Shown one piece after another: positions 26,301 through 35,290 of a stretch of 64,000 nucleotides of DNA; positions within the stretch are counted from its first letter, which is position 1, and each line of letters opens with the position of its first letter. The notes under the pieces are model-generated. The model saw only the letters and a list, made by a program, of their open reading frames with translations, ran no database searches and was not told where the DNA came from. A program made the position numbers and the translations under genes. The DNA is taken from NCBI GenBank assembly GCA_032158295.1, contig CM063246.1, positions 17,829,168 through 17,893,167 of the forward strand. The letters are read 5' to 3'. The stretch is from Pycnopodia helianthoides (lineage: Eukaryota > Echinodermata > Asteroidea > Forcipulatida > Asteriidae).

Positions 26301-29300
26301 AATGCCAGGTGCAAGAGTGCAGAGTTAAACATGTGTTTGAACTATGAGACCCATTGATAAAACACCTTGTAAAAAGGGTTAACAAGGTGCTGAGGCACAT
26401 TCTGCAGCCAGCCCTTAACGAAACATAAGTTTTGTTTTAATTGAAAAAATTCGTTTGCAATGCATTAGACAAGCACATGACCTAGACATACGGCAAAGCA
26501 ACAAACCCTGAGCACAGGCCACCATCGCTCAGGTCAAACAATGAAGACATGCAAGCATATGTATGCACCTCCCATGCACAACGAACAACTCTCAGCCAAT
26601 AGAATAGTCAGTCTTCCTTTGGCCTCAGTGAGGGCGCTATTTGAGCTTGTAATGTCATATGCAAGGGGTCTACAGTACAGTCCAATGTCTAGCTTTAGGA
26701 CACAAGTGCCATGACCAGGACCTGAACCCACACTCTGACAACACCAGAACTTGAGTCCGGTGCACCAGACCGTTCAGCCATGAAAACCCAACCAATTCGA
26801 TGTTTGACAAACAACAATCTTGTGTGTCTGTACTTATTTGTGGCGTGTCTAGGGCCGACTGGTCTAGTTCAACGCACCCAAGCACTGGTGTGTCAGCAAA
26901 AGAGTGTGGGGTCATGACACTTGTGCCCTTTAGCAAGGCACTTAACCATATTTGCTTCATAAAAAGTTGGGAAGGTAGTGCATTCTGCTCTACCATCCAG
27001 GCTCCTAGTGGATGATACCCATGCCTACATCCTTACGGACTGTGAAGGGGGAAACCCTGTTACAGGCCCAGGAGTAGGTGGCAACGCGCCCCTGGTGACA
27101 GTTGATATGGGTCTAAAGCCCAAATCAGTTAAGAGAAGCCCTCACCTTGAAGTGGCCGTCCGGCCTTGTGAGTTAGGCGATATCTCATAATTAATTATTG
27201 ATATTCAGAGATCTAGGCATTTATTATGTTTATTAGATTGATTACCCAGTTATTTAGGGTGGGGGAGGCACAAGGTTAAACATTTTCTTTGTATGTCTGT
27301 GCTTATTCTAAGCAGCACCCCAGTTGAATTTGTAGTGTGCCACTTAATATGTGTGGTTTGAACCCTGCATGACACAAATGAAGTGGGTGCATGAAGGTCA
27401 TAATGACATTAGTGGCGTGTCAGAGTTGGGAGGTCAGCAGAGTGAGGGTTCGAGTCCTGGTTTTGACCCTCATTGTTTCCTTTAACCCTCCTACTGTCAG
27501 TGACTCTTGGCAACATTTTCCAGTGAGTTGACCAACCATTTGAAACCATTCGACTGCCAAGGTTGTGTACGGAGGCACAACTGTGCACAGAACTAACTGT
27601 GTACTGTGTACATGCATTCCCTCATGGTATCATATTTCAGGCTGGCATAGTTGATCTATCATTCAAAACCACTTGAATGGCATTGAATGGTCAGACAGCA
27701 AGAGGGTTAAGCAAGACACTTAACCATAGAACAAATCATCCAGGCTGGAAAAAATGCTAGGTCGTGTCCGACTAATTGTCGGCTACAGCTACGGCTATGA
27801 CTAATTATTTTTGTGTCATCATCATGATCATGTGTTGAAGTATAGGACGTCCTTAGCAATACCCTTAGCAACAGTCGTAGCCATAGCTGCAGCTGTCAAT
27901 TCGGATACAGCCTTACCTTGTTCTTAGAAAATTTCTGACAGATCAAGTGGTACACCTTGTCCCTCTCCTTGGGGTTCTTTGCATTGGCGGCGCAAACCTG
28001 GTACAGTAGAGACTTCAACATCTCTGCATGGACCATGCTATTGGGATCCATAATGGCGCCACTACTGACTTGCACTGACTGAACCTCCTCACCTGGCGTG
28101 TGACAAAAACACAGAACAAGACGAAAATGTGAAAGATTTAAAAAAGGAATCGTCAAATACAGTGTCTTTGCTTTTTTTTTTCCTTCCCATCCCATTCGTT
28201 CCCAGATGAGCTTCCCATCGATCAGGGGAACTCGGCAACCCCCACAAGGGGATGTAATCACCAAGCTGGCAACAGCCTATCTCTCTCATACAAACATTCA
28301 CATTGGTTTTACGCGAGTACGATTATGAATTGCACAAATCAATCAATTGTGATTAAAAAGTAACCAGACGACTCCCGACATTAGATTTGTGTACTCCTAG
28401 AATTATGAGGTTCGATCCGCTATCGTCTCCATGAACCTCATCAGAGCAGGGTTCTGCCCAGGGTTTCTTTAGTGGTGGAAAAATGTTTCCCTGGAAACCA
28501 TTACGAGATGGATCAGTTACACAGTAGATCATATACATGTAAATAGACTCAAATCAAAGAAGTACTCAAAATTAATGGCTTCGGATACCATTTTTACCTG
28601 TAAATACGCATTTTTACATTTCGTTGAAAACCTTAAAAGGAAATTGCAAGTGTAATCCAAAAATTTGGAAAATGTGTGGTGGTCGGAAGCAAAGAAAATT
28701 CTGCCAGTGGTGGTTGGGGAATCCCGAGTGCCGGGCGGGTTTTCCGGCACCGACCACTGTGGGCAGAACCCTGTCAGAGCTACATGTACATGTACAAAAT
28801 CCTATACAAAACTTTTTGCCATTCATGTTTCTGCACCTGGAGTTCCCTTTGAATCCGGATCTCTTTGTATAGGATTTTGTACATGTAGCACAATAGCGGA
28901 TCGAAACTCATAATTCTAGGAGTAAGATTTGTGTACATCCCCCATGACTCTAAGGAACATTACAGAATTGGTTTTTGCTAACAAAACAGTTGCTGGCAGT
29001 GTAAGCACTTTATGTAATCCACCATATACATAAACTGACAAACCTGTAGAAGTTTGAGATCGATCGGCCATCTGGGTCACGAGAAAATAGTGAAAAAACA
29101 ATTACACATTTGCATGAAATATGATATAGGTTCAACAAATGAATAAAACGCTCACTGAGCGATAAACTCCAATCGGAAAATTAGTTTATTCATTTCTCAT
29201 CAAATACAGGCGGAAATATTTCAAGGGATGTTTTCTACTATCATCATCATTAGACCGTGTAAGTTTTATGTAAATCTGTGATCAAAAGTATATTTTACAA

Positions 29301-29567
29301 GTTTTTTTCTTACCAATTCTGTAATGTTCCTTTAAAAGGGCAGAAAACAATTAACAGCAACAATAAAAAAAAAAGCACTTATAATATATTTAAAAACCAA
29401 TAAATCAGACGGAATCAGCTACTAATAATGCTCTCTACATCATGACAATAGACTTGAAACACAACAATTCTAAGATTAAGAATTCAAAATCAAGGGAAGC
29501 ACTTGTGACTCGGCCTACCGTCATTTTCATCAAAATCACTAATCGAAGACGGGTCGTAAGAAGCCAT
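11220..29567 (-). CDS. EIF2AK1: Eukaryotic translation initiation factor 2-alpha kinase 1 (HRI), 13 exons
   Basis: Cytosolic Ser/Thr kinase that phosphorylates eIF2-alpha and slows translation under stress. Exons: 29567-29519, 28092-27917, 26011-25895, 24643-24458, 23406-23326, 22974-22820, 22106-21060, 20704-20598, 19318-19183, 15361-15270, 13898-13761, 13293-13198, 11318-11220. All have AG/GT borders and compatible phases. Seen: P-loop [13 protein letters not shown] lysine in YAIKKI, the eIF2-kinase signature LHIQMQLC, catalytic loop [20 protein letters not shown], activation segment ending [23 protein letters not shown] as in vertebrate HRI, and a C-terminal coiled coil. The large insert between kinase lobes is typical of the family. 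About 826 residues against about 630 in human, because the insert is longer. The start was chosen because ATG 29567 opens a short exon ending at a good donor in phase with exon 2. Odd: exon 7 needs frame changes, and the haem-ligand residues known in mammals are absent. Confidence 0.93.
11409..11520. mobile_element. Hairpin MITE in EIF2AK1 intron 12
   Basis: Arms of about 40 bases (AAAGGGACTGTGTCGTCATG ... with its inverse complement ending CACTTTAA) enclose a loop of about 30 bases. Fold-back structure with few mismatches. Confidence 0.75.
13198..15361 (-). CDS. EIF2AK1: EIF2AK1 exons 10-12 (activation segment to end of C-lobe)
   Basis: Exon 10 (15361-15270) carries [17 protein letters not shown], the activation segment with conserved Thr residues and the SPE form of the APE motif. 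Exon 11 (13898-13761) carries [18 protein letters not shown] and the HRI-type TKMERA. Exon 12 (13293-13198) carries the final helices with [11 protein letters not shown], where the Arg is the conserved one of subdomain XI. Phases agree throughout. Confidence 0.93.
14673..14802. mobile_element. GGGCCCAATTTCAT-family hairpin element
   Basis: Ends CCTGGGCCCAATTTCATGG and CCATGAAATTGGGCCCTGG; the inner parts CTCTGCTTCTTACCGC and GCGGTAAGCAGAG also pair. It lies in an EIF2AK1 intron. The same ends recur across the window. Confidence 0.8.
14810..15090 (-). mobile_element. tRNA-derived SINE, diverged
   Basis: On the minus strand it has a Leu/Ser-tRNA-like head (near 15060-15085), a B-box-like GGTTTGAATCCCGGTCATGA and the conserved AAGATGCTTTAC-type body. 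3' truncated or diverged. Confidence 0.55.
15927..16154 (-). mobile_element. MITE family E, copy 1
   Basis: About 228 bases, ACCCTCTTGCTGTCTGACC at one end and AGTAAGAGGGTTAA at the other. It is the inverse complement of the copy at 27482-27710, with high identity throughout. Both are in EIF2AK1 introns. Confidence 0.85.
16291..18380 (-). mobile_element. Decayed Tc1/mariner-like element with inverted flanks
   Basis: A 205-base unit (start CAATCCCGGCCAAAATGC, end TATGGCCGGGATTG) occurs at 16291-16500 and 18168-18377 in the same orientation, with part of a third at 17920-18010. Inside these, 16490-16670 and 18020-18175 are inverse complements. Between lie G-rich tandem units (about 16640-16880) and a transposase remnant. 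It sits in EIF2AK1 intron 9. Confidence 0.65.
17404..17863 (-). pseudogene. Tc1/mariner-like transposase N-terminal remnant
   Basis: The minus-strand frame has [20 protein letters not shown] followed by SRSSVQR, the helix-turn-helix pattern at the start of Tc1-type transposases. A second frame continues with [20 protein letters not shown]. No DDE catalytic region is visible, so it is broken by frameshift and truncated. Family-level call from the helix-turn-helix only. Confidence 0.6.
18940..19086. mobile_element. MITE family D (AGACCCCTTGCA ends)
   Basis: Ends TAGACCCCTTGCAGTGG and CATATGCAAGGGGGTCT; internal GCGCCACACAATGAGAGG. Related copies lie near 12940-13085, 24110-24262, 26560-26672, 47088-47243 and 57050-57205. 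A partial copy at 18765-18820 is adjacent. Confidence 0.7.
19183..20704 (-). CDS. EIF2AK1: EIF2AK1 exons 8 and 9 (catalytic loop and DFG)
   Basis: Exon 8 (20704-20598) encodes [20 protein letters not shown], then [16 protein letters not shown], with the HRD catalytic aspartate. Exon 9 (19318-19183) encodes [20 protein letters not shown], the DFG motif and the start of the activation loop. Both have clean borders. The Cys-Pro that follows VDES in mammalian HRI has no counterpart here: VDEKALNSF is seen instead. Confidence 0.93.
20262..20573 (-). mobile_element. tRNA-derived SINE (Leu/Ser-like head)
   Basis: On the minus strand: TGGCCGAGCCGCTAAGAGCA head, GGAGTCTCAGTCTCGAC at the B box, then ACTTGTGTCCCTAATCG and a body ending near AACCCTTGTAAGGTCC. 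The same family as the plus-strand copy at 42787. In an EIF2AK1 intron next to exon 8. Confidence 0.7.
21060..22106 (-). CDS. EIF2AK1: EIF2AK1 exon 7, kinase insert with apparent frame changes
   Basis: A 1047-base exon with a strong acceptor (TTTCAG|C) and donor (CTGA|GTAAGT). It holds a long Ser/Thr/acidic insert and then the start of the kinase C-lobe ([20 protein letters not shown]). No single frame is open. A plausible reading moves through five frame segments: a Ser-rich start, a segment ending near 21975, an S/T-rich segment 21978-about 21700, an acidic segment about 21700-21385, and a basic-then-kinase segment from about 21385. Shifts must fall within 22088-22001, 21987-21971, just after 21719, and 21388-21352. 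The first two could be avoided if a weak acceptor near 21968 were used. The last frame joins exon 8 in phase. Most likely these are assembly indels; true gene decay is possible. Confidence 0.75.
22820..23406 (-). CDS. EIF2AK1: EIF2AK1 exons 5 and 6 (ATP lysine and helix C)
   Basis: Two exons, 23406-23326 and 22974-22820. Exon 5 holds the invariant lysine ([13 protein letters not shown], about residue 189). Exon 6 holds helix C ([19 protein letters not shown], with the Glu partner) followed by NTSWIEPEP and the start of a Ser-rich insert, ending GAAAG|GTGAAC in phase 2. The HPNVVGYxTxWIE run is a close match to HRI. Confidence 0.92.
23165..23275 (+). mobile_element. tRNA-derived SINE (Asn-like head), diverged
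   Basis: CTCTGTTGGTAGAGTGCCGG, GGCTCAAATCCCGCTCTAGT, then CTTTGTTCAACCCCAAATAA and an AAT tail. Same family as 53225-53346. Confidence 0.65.
24458..24643 (-). CDS. EIF2AK1: EIF2AK1 exon 4, start of kinase domain with P-loop
   Basis: 62 codons in phase 0. The first half is a linker ([16 protein letters not shown]); the second half enters the kinase domain with [20 protein letters not shown] and ends at the nucleotide-binding glycine loop, residues about 166-175. The borders are TTTCACAG|GTT and AAG|GTCAGT. Confidence 0.93.
25326..25571. repeat. Long hairpin in EIF2AK1 intron 3
   Basis: Arms 25326-25402 and 25496-25571 pair over about 76 bases with very few mismatches (GGGTCTT end to CACCGCTATCGCC end). 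The loop of about 93 bases has a C run. Both arms read through GAAGTGTACAAGATCGTCAA. Confidence 0.85.
25895..26011 (-). CDS. EIF2AK1: EIF2AK1 exon 3, region of the haem-binding histidines in mammals
   Basis: Encodes 39 residues in phase 0. The stretch [16 protein letters not shown] aligns without gaps to the mammalian HRI stretch that carries the paired haem-ligand histidines (FSSLRLHHNRAITHLM), but here the pair is Ala-Tyr. The borders are CTCAAG|CTA and GAG|GTTTGT, a weaker donor. Confidence 0.85.
26840..27190 (+). mobile_element. tRNA-derived SINE, second family
   Basis: GTGGCGTGTCTAGGGCCGAC head, TGACACTTGTGCCCTTTAGC, AAGGCACTTAACCAT, then a body with GGATGATACCCATGCCTACA and a tail ending GCGATATCTCATAATTAATT. 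Matches the minus-strand copy at 58668-59025 over its length. Confidence 0.75.
27482..27710 (+). mobile_element. MITE family E, copy 2
   Basis: TTAA at both ends, TTAACCCTCCTACTGTCAGT at the start and GACAGCAAGAGGGTTAA at the end. About 229 bases. Confidence 0.85.
27761..27911. mobile_element. MITE family F at the EIF2AK1 exon 2 donor
   Basis: Ends GTCGTGTCCGACTAATTG and CAATTCGGATACAGCC are inverse complements; the inside has GGCTACAGCTACGGC and its complement. The copy at 40110-40222 shares ends and the internal TATAGGACGTCCTTAGCAA. Its terminus lies four bases from the splice junction. Confidence 0.75.
27917..28092 (-). CDS. EIF2AK1: EIF2AK1 exon 2, N-terminal helical region
   Basis: Encodes roughly residues 17-75, including a helical stretch ending [14 protein letters not shown]. 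It matches the vertebrate HRI N-terminal segment with the VFKLLCQTF-like motif. The acceptor is CACGCCAG|G and the donor AAG|GTAAGG. A repeated inverted-repeat element begins only four bases into the following intron and supplies intron base +5 onward. Confidence 0.85.
28200..28368 (+). repeat. Dispersed repeat in EIF2AK1 intron 1
   Basis: GCTGGCAACAGCCTATCTCT and CATACAAACATT run in step with 33534-33690 in CCNDBP1 intron 5, same orientation, about 150 bases. Possibly a SINE, but head and tail are unclear. Confidence 0.6.
28949..29335 (+). mobile_element. MITE family B, copy 3
   Basis: Starts CTAAGGAACATTACAGAATT (target TTAA mutated) and ends TTCTGTAATGTTCCTTTAA. It is in EIF2AK1 intron 1, under 200 bases from exon 1. 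Confidence 0.87.
29519..29567 (-). CDS. EIF2AK1: EIF2AK1 exon 1 (start codon)
   Basis: Starts [16 protein letters not shown], an acidic, Ser-rich N-terminus. Ends at donor G|GTAGG with one base carried over, which is completed as Gly by exon 2 (GEEVQSV). Vertebrate HRI also has an acidic, poorly conserved start. The assignment rests on phase and position, since so short an exon has little homology of its own. Confidence 0.7.
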
Positions 29568-29849
29568 GTCTATCTTCTACCACCAGCACCATATCATAAA
29601 GCCAAGTCAAGATTCTGCCAGGCCTTGGAATGAAAACAATCAAACCGAAGATTACTCGATAACTGGGAATGCCGATAACTTTTTTTATTGGGCTCAAATT
29701 CCGGTTTTCCGAGTATTCTGCAACATGACGTGAGAAGCTGTAGTTTCCCGCTGCCCAAAATACATTGCAAGTTGCAACATGCAAAATATTATAACAAGTT
29801 GTGATGGCGCCACCAAGTGTTCACACCTCGATATCTTATTAACGTCAAC
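29568..29849. promoter_or_regulatory. Shared divergent promoter of EIF2AK1 and CCNDBP1
   Basis: Only 282 bases separate the two start codons, which point away from each other, so both 5' UTRs and core promoters must overlap here unless there are unseen upstream exons. There is no clear TATA box in a suitable place. Visible motifs: TTTCCCGC at 29744-29751 (E2F-like) and TGACGTGA at 29726-29733 (CREB/ATF-like). The layout is seen; the motif roles are inferred from consensus only. Confidence 0.6.
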
Positions 29850-32800
29850 ATGGCCTCATCACAACTTGACAACATTTTTGAGACTTTTCTTGAAAATCTT
29901 GACCTAGTAGTCAGCAAACTAAAAGGTAATAGTTGGTTGTCGTGTTGTCTATGTTTGTCTATGCCAAATCCAACCAAAGTCAATCAAATCATCATGAAAA
30001 TATGTGTTTATTTCATGGATGGAGGTTCGCTATGCATGTCGTATGTGACTGGGTCCGGATGGATGCTAATTGCTATGCACACATTTGCTTTCAAATGATA
30101 TTCATTGCAAAAGGGTGTCTTTGTAAAAGTACATTGTCAAAGAGTTGAATGAACTGCAGGCCTGTACTGGCTTGTCTCGACTGTGCATTTAAATACTGTT
30201 TAGATGTTGACGGAGCTCGAGGCAAATTTGCGATAATCGTAACCCTCCAGTCCATCCTCCTCCCAACGCGACAGGAGGATGGAGGCCGGGAGGATGGAGG
30301 GTTACCATGGTTACGATTATCGCAACTAGAGGCAAAGTAGCCCACCCGCACAAGCTTCAAACTTCAGCTCGTAAAAGTTTTTTTCTTGCACATTGCAAGT
30401 GTCCACCAGCACCATACCACAATCCTTGTTAAGTTGCTGAACAGGCTTTCAACGAGTACCAGCATAGTAAAGAAATAGAAATGACTCTACCTTTTAGTTC
30501 TTTTATAGTAGTTCTTTTTAAGTTTGGTATTTTGAAATTGCTTTTGGTTGATCTTTGCTGATATTGCACTTTATAATCTTAACTGCGTTATTGTTACTAT
30601 TGATGCTATTGCTCAAAGAGGCCCTATTCTAAAGTAGACTAGACTGAGTTTCTTTATTTTTCCCTACAGAGGAAGACTCTCCTCGACCAACGCCGTTGGA
30701 TTTCAGCCTGGAAGAGTTTTGGAAGAAGCTTGGTTAGTATAATACAGAAGAACATCAATAGGTTTCCAAACTGTTTGTACCAAACCTAGCATTGTAGGGT
30801 GACTTTGATAATAAATCTGACACTTTGGGGTGGCTGACTTCTGTAGACTTTTTTGTGGACATTATGATTCTGGTTCTAGAGTTAATTTTTTATTTTTGTT
30901 TCTACGAGATCTTGCCTTACTCACAAGGCCGGATGGCCACTTCAAGGTGAGGGCTACACTTAAAGTGATTTTGGGGGCTATCTACCCAAATCAACTGTCA
31001 CCAGGGGCACGTTGCCACTTACTCCTTGGGCTCAAACAGGGTTACCCCTACACAGTCCGTACGGATGTAGGCATGGGTATCATCAACTAGGAGCCTGTCT
31101 AATAGTAGAGCCTGGTATTAACCTGGCTTTGATTAGATTGGTTCACAAAGTCTGTCTAATCCAGTCCTTCCATTTACCTGAGTTTTAGAGGTTTGACATT
31201 TAATATTTCAACAAAATAATGTTACTGTTTTTCCATGTGCAACCTATGTGGTTGATGGATGTAGTAATTTAGACTAAATGTTTAGGTGGCCGAAGCATTA
31301 GAGTTGGGTTAGACCTATTATTCCTGGTCGTGATGCTTTTTGTCCATTGGCAACTGGACACATTTAACCATAATTGCTTCTCTTCACCCTGGAGTAAATG
31401 GGAACTTGTGGAGGGCAACATTTTTTCATGTGATTGAATAAGCTTGGCATCAAAGGCTGCATACTCTCCATGTAGCTGAGATGGTTTTATGAATTAGATA
31501 AGTGGCCCAAACAATGGGAAATTATGTTCATGTGTATATAAAATGACAATAAAATGACTTGATATTCCTTCACATGATCATTAACTTAATTTCTCCTTTC
31601 TTTTATTCTCAGGTGCTGTATTTGAGTCGGTTTCGGCAGAAGCAACAAAACTCGCTCTGTGGTTCAGTAAACCGCCGTTGCCTAAGCCAACAGAATGTCA
31701 GTCACTCATTGCCAGTGTGGAGATGTCGGCCATCGCTCTGGTGTCCATATTTTATGGTCTTCCAAAAGAAAATGGTAGGCCTTATGTATGTAATAATATT
31801 TGGCTCATTGAACGCACATATCCTAGCAGCTAGATCAAGGCACTGTACATCGTTAATATCTTAGGTCATCAGTCAACCAACCACTCCTCAAACTTTCTCA
31901 AATCCATGGAAAGCATGCAATCTCAAGCTGCTTGTTTAAGCACCAAGAGGTCAAACCAATATGACCATCTCAGCCCTTGCAGCTTTCTTTACATACACAT
32001 GGGCTAAGTGAAGCAATTTATGGTTAACTGTCTTGCTCAGGGACTCTTGTAAGGATTAAATGAAAGCATCAAGGTTGTCCAAGTGGGGATTCGAACCCCA
32101 CTGCTGCTGCAGAACTGAGTCCAGTGTACTAGACTGCTACTATTGTTACTATTATTATATATTTCTGGTAATGAAACCAAGGATGCCTCATAAATAAACT
32201 TAATCACTGTAACTCGAAAGGCTGAGGAAACCTGCCAACAAGGGAGCTTGCTATTTGAACCAGAAACACCTGGGTTAACTCCCACTCTTCCACAACTAGT
32301 GTTCTGGGCTCTATTACGTACATTATCAATCCCAGTACACAGAACCTAAGGCTTAATGACCCATCCGGAAGGACAAAGCAATTATGGTAAAGCATCTTGC
32401 TCGAGGACACAAGTGTCACGACCGGGACTAGAAACCCACACTCTGCTGATCGGAAACACCAGAGCTTGAGTCCGGTGCTCTTCACCGCTTGGCCACGACA
32501 CGCTGCAACATACGAAACTAGGTTAATGAGGCTAACTACCATTAGCTGGAGAGGAGAGCCTCTAGACAGGACACTGTGTTTCTTTCAGGCAATCCTTCAG
32601 GCTCCAGCTGTTTCTTTTTCCTTCCTCTGTATTTTAGTTGCTCATTGCTGTATCTTTGAATGTTTTTTACCTAACTAATGTGCGTTATTGTACTTTTTAT
32701 CTACCCGTGAAATGAAATAAATAAATAAGTAAAATCAAATGAAATGAAAAAAGATACGATTTTCTCATCAGGGTTAACACTTCGTAAAGGCACAAGGCAA

Positions 32801-35001
32801 ACTGTCATCGGAGTTGTAGAAGGGATACGAAGTCTGGCACATCAAATAAAAGAAGACCACTACCAAAGGTAATCTTGATCAAAGGTAACATAATTTGAAA
32901 GCTGTTCATTCATCAGCCAGTGTTTTGCCTTCCAAGTCAATTGGGGGATGAGGGGGTTAGGCACTTGCTTTCCCAGTTAGTTGTACCGGCCACACTTCAT
33001 CAAATTAAGTGTCAACCTTATATGCATTCTTTTCCATCAATAGTGCAAGATTGGCAAATGTTTAAAGTTACTCTAAAATGTGAACATTTTATGGGAATAG
33101 TAGAAATGCTTTTGGTTTCTCTAAGAAAAAACTTTTTATTTAATTTGTTTGTTTTCCCACTACTCTTTGTCTTTGCAGTAGTGAAAGTCAACTGCGCTCA
33201 ACAGGGAATGTATGGGAGCGCTGTGATGTCTTCAAGACCCTGCCCAGGAACAACCAAGATGCAGTCTTAGTCGGGATGAGAGGGGAAGGAGGATTGGTGA
33301 AGGATGCATTGGAGGAACTAGAAGAGGTGATGATCATACTATACTTCATTTTAGGGTGTTATGGGTGGGCTTTGGGGAGGTGAGGTGCAGGATTGGTGAT
33401 TGAATGATCTAGAAGTGGAGAGGCTGACACATCCAGGGGGTGTGGTTGGGCTAGGGATTGAGTGGGCTAGGTGAGACACTGAAGTGCAGGAGGATTGGTG
33501 ATGAGAAACTAGTTTGTTTGTTTGTTTGTTTAGATGATCTTCCCAACAAGGAAACTCGGCAAAGCTCCCACAAGGGGATATATAATCGCCAAGCTGGCAA
33601 CAGCCTATCTCTCTCATACAAACATTGGTTTAACGTCTATGATTATGAATTGCACAAATCAATAAATTGTGGTTCACTAACTAGACAGCAATACTTATTC
33701 TAGTCATCATGATCAGCGGTTAGCTTGGTAGGATTCTAATCCACAACCTTGTGATCGTTAGTCCTGCAGTCTAACCACTTGACCCTGGTGGCTTGTACGG
33801 TGGGGTTGAGGTGTAGGATTGGTGATTGAAGTTTGTTGGGCTGGAAAATTGATGAAGGGGAGAGGTTTGACACTGAGATAAAGGAGGATTGGTGAAGGGT
33901 GCAGATGATAAATTTGTTAGCATAAATGGGAGGGCCCGGGGAGGTGAGGTGTAAAATTGGTGAGTGAAGGAGCCACAAGTGGAGAGGCTGACACTTGCAT
34001 CCAGGGGTGGTGGTTGGATAGGGGTTGACTGGGAGAGGTGGTGTGCAGGATTAAAAGGTGAAAGATACAGCTGGCAGCTAGAAGGCTTGGCTGATACTTG
34101 TGGGTGCACGCGTGAGCTTGGGGATCAGATGAAGAGGGTGCAAAAGGAAGAGTGTGAGAACAAGAGGAGGCACATGTCGGGATCATTCTTCATCTTTATC
34201 ATTTCAGAAAGTGACGTTGAATAGTTGGGGTCTTTGAGAACAAATCTCACTGTATTTCTTTTATTTCAATGATGCATTGCATACTTTTTATCGTTCAGCT
34301 TCAAGCAACAGACGGTGAATCACAAGGTGGTTGGGAGGACTTGGACAGGATCAGCGGTGAGCCCTCTACAGACTCACAGCAATCTTGGAGTGCCCAGGAC
34401 AAGGCCCTACTCCCACCGTGCACAGGCCTGGTCAAGGCCTCCCGATCATGCATCAAGAAGGCGTCCAGCACGTTGAAAGCCAACGGCCAGTGGGAGGAGG
34501 CTGAAACGACGGCACAGCTGGATGACCTGGGGGAGATCACTCAGCGGATCAGCCCTGCCGTTGACGACATGGTCATGTGTCTGTATCCACCAATCAGACA
34601 AGCCGATGTCAGACAGAATGTGAGTAGAGGTTATTACTCTAGACTATCATGTTGGACAAGCGAATCATTGTAGTATATTTAGGCCTGGGATTATACTAAG
34701 GCTGGGGAGGACACTGCCTCTGTCGCCCTGGTCCTGGCCTTGTTGACCTGGTCTGGGCGTTGGTGCCCCTGGCCCTGGCACCACATGTCTTGGCCCTCAA
34801 CGTTTTTTTAATTCATTTGCTCTTCCTCAGGCAAACAAGCTAGCTGAGGTTCTATTACAACTCCTAGACCGAGCCAAGACGTCGCACATCACCAAAGACG
34901 AGGACAGCACATGGCTGACTTTCCTCAGTAAGGCCGTCGACCACAACCTGGAGAAAATCACCCAGCTGACAGCTGCACCAACGCCTGATGAAGTCACATA
35001 A
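29850..35001 (+). CDS. CCNDBP1: Cyclin-D1-binding protein 1 (GCIP), 7 exons
   Basis: Helical protein that in mammals binds cyclin D and bHLH partners and acts as a negative regulator of cell-cycle progression. Exons: 29850-29925, 30670-30732, 31613-31774, 32772-32868, 33179-33326, 34299-34619, 34831-35001; total 1038 bases, 345 residues (human about 360). All phases join. Matches to the mammalian protein: LEEFWKKLG, WFSKPPLPKPTE, FYGLPKENGLTLRKGTR, NVWERCD, ALLPPCTGLVKASRSCIKK, AQLDDLGEI, ISPAVDDMVMCLYPPI and KTSHITKDEDSTW. The start ATG follows GTCAAC; an in-frame GTG 33 bases upstream is unlikely to be used. No breaks seen. Confidence 0.95.
30210..30332. repeat. Hairpin in CCNDBP1 intron 1
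   Basis: GAGGCAAATTTGCGATAATC, GTAACCCTCCA and GGAGGATGGAGGGTTACC pair across a short centre; outer arms GCGATAATCGTAACC and GGTTACGATTATCGC are exact complements. Confidence 0.75.
30895..31100 (-). mobile_element. SINE second family, partial copy
   Basis: Minus-strand body and tail only: GATGATACCCATGCCTACAT, GTAACCCTGTTTGAGCCC, AGCCCTCACCTTGAAGTGG. The tRNA head is missing. In CCNDBP1 intron 2. Confidence 0.7.
32160..32506 (-). mobile_element. tRNA-derived SINE in CCNDBP1 intron 3
   Basis: On the minus strand: GTGTCGTGGCCAAGCGGTGA, AGAGCACCGGACTCAAGCTC, then ACACTTGTGTCCTCGAGCA and GATGCTTTACCATAATTGC. Head, B-box area and body present. Confidence 0.75.
33360..34090. repeat. Degenerate minisatellite in CCNDBP1 intron 5
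   Basis: Repeated AGGATTGGTGA-containing units with GTGGAGAGGCTGACAC and GGTTGGGCTAGGGATTGAGT, irregular spacing, at 33360-33510 and 33790-34090, interrupted by the dispersed repeat at 33534-33690. One unit shares AAGGAGGATTGGTGAAGG with the end of exon 5. Confidence 0.7.
34299..35001 (+). CDS. CCNDBP1: CCNDBP1 exons 6 and 7, conserved C-terminal helical domain
   Basis: Exon 6 (34299-34619) is the largest and best conserved: an acidic linker, then LLPPCTGLVKASRSCIKK and the VDDMVMCLYPPI helix. Exon 7 (34831-35001) encodes NKLAEVLLQLLDRAKTSHIT and ends APTPDEVT-TAA. The borders are TTCAG|CTT, AAT|GTGAGT and CTCAG|GCA. Confidence 0.95.
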
Positions 35002-35290
35002 TGATTAGATTAAATTCTTTCAGTGTAAATCTATTTGTGAATATGTTGTATGAAAGAAGGAGGAGGGAAGGTCATGAGTTGACATATCCACCCCAAGGAA
35101 AAAAACATTTTCTTTTCTGGTACAGCTTCACATTGGGGATGCTGACCATTTTTCCAATACCTGCTCCCTTATTTGTAAAAATAATAACAATGATGGACAT
35201 TGATTTAATGCAGGCATATTATAAAGCTGTCAAACTACTTTAGTCCGATTTCCGATTTTTGTTTCCCTTGGAAAAATCAGAAAAATTGTG

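Noticed and set aside
33964..34224. 86-residue ORF and opposite Pro/Ser-rich ORFs at 33771-34186
   Set aside because: These are readings of the degenerate minisatellite in CCNDBP1 intron 5.
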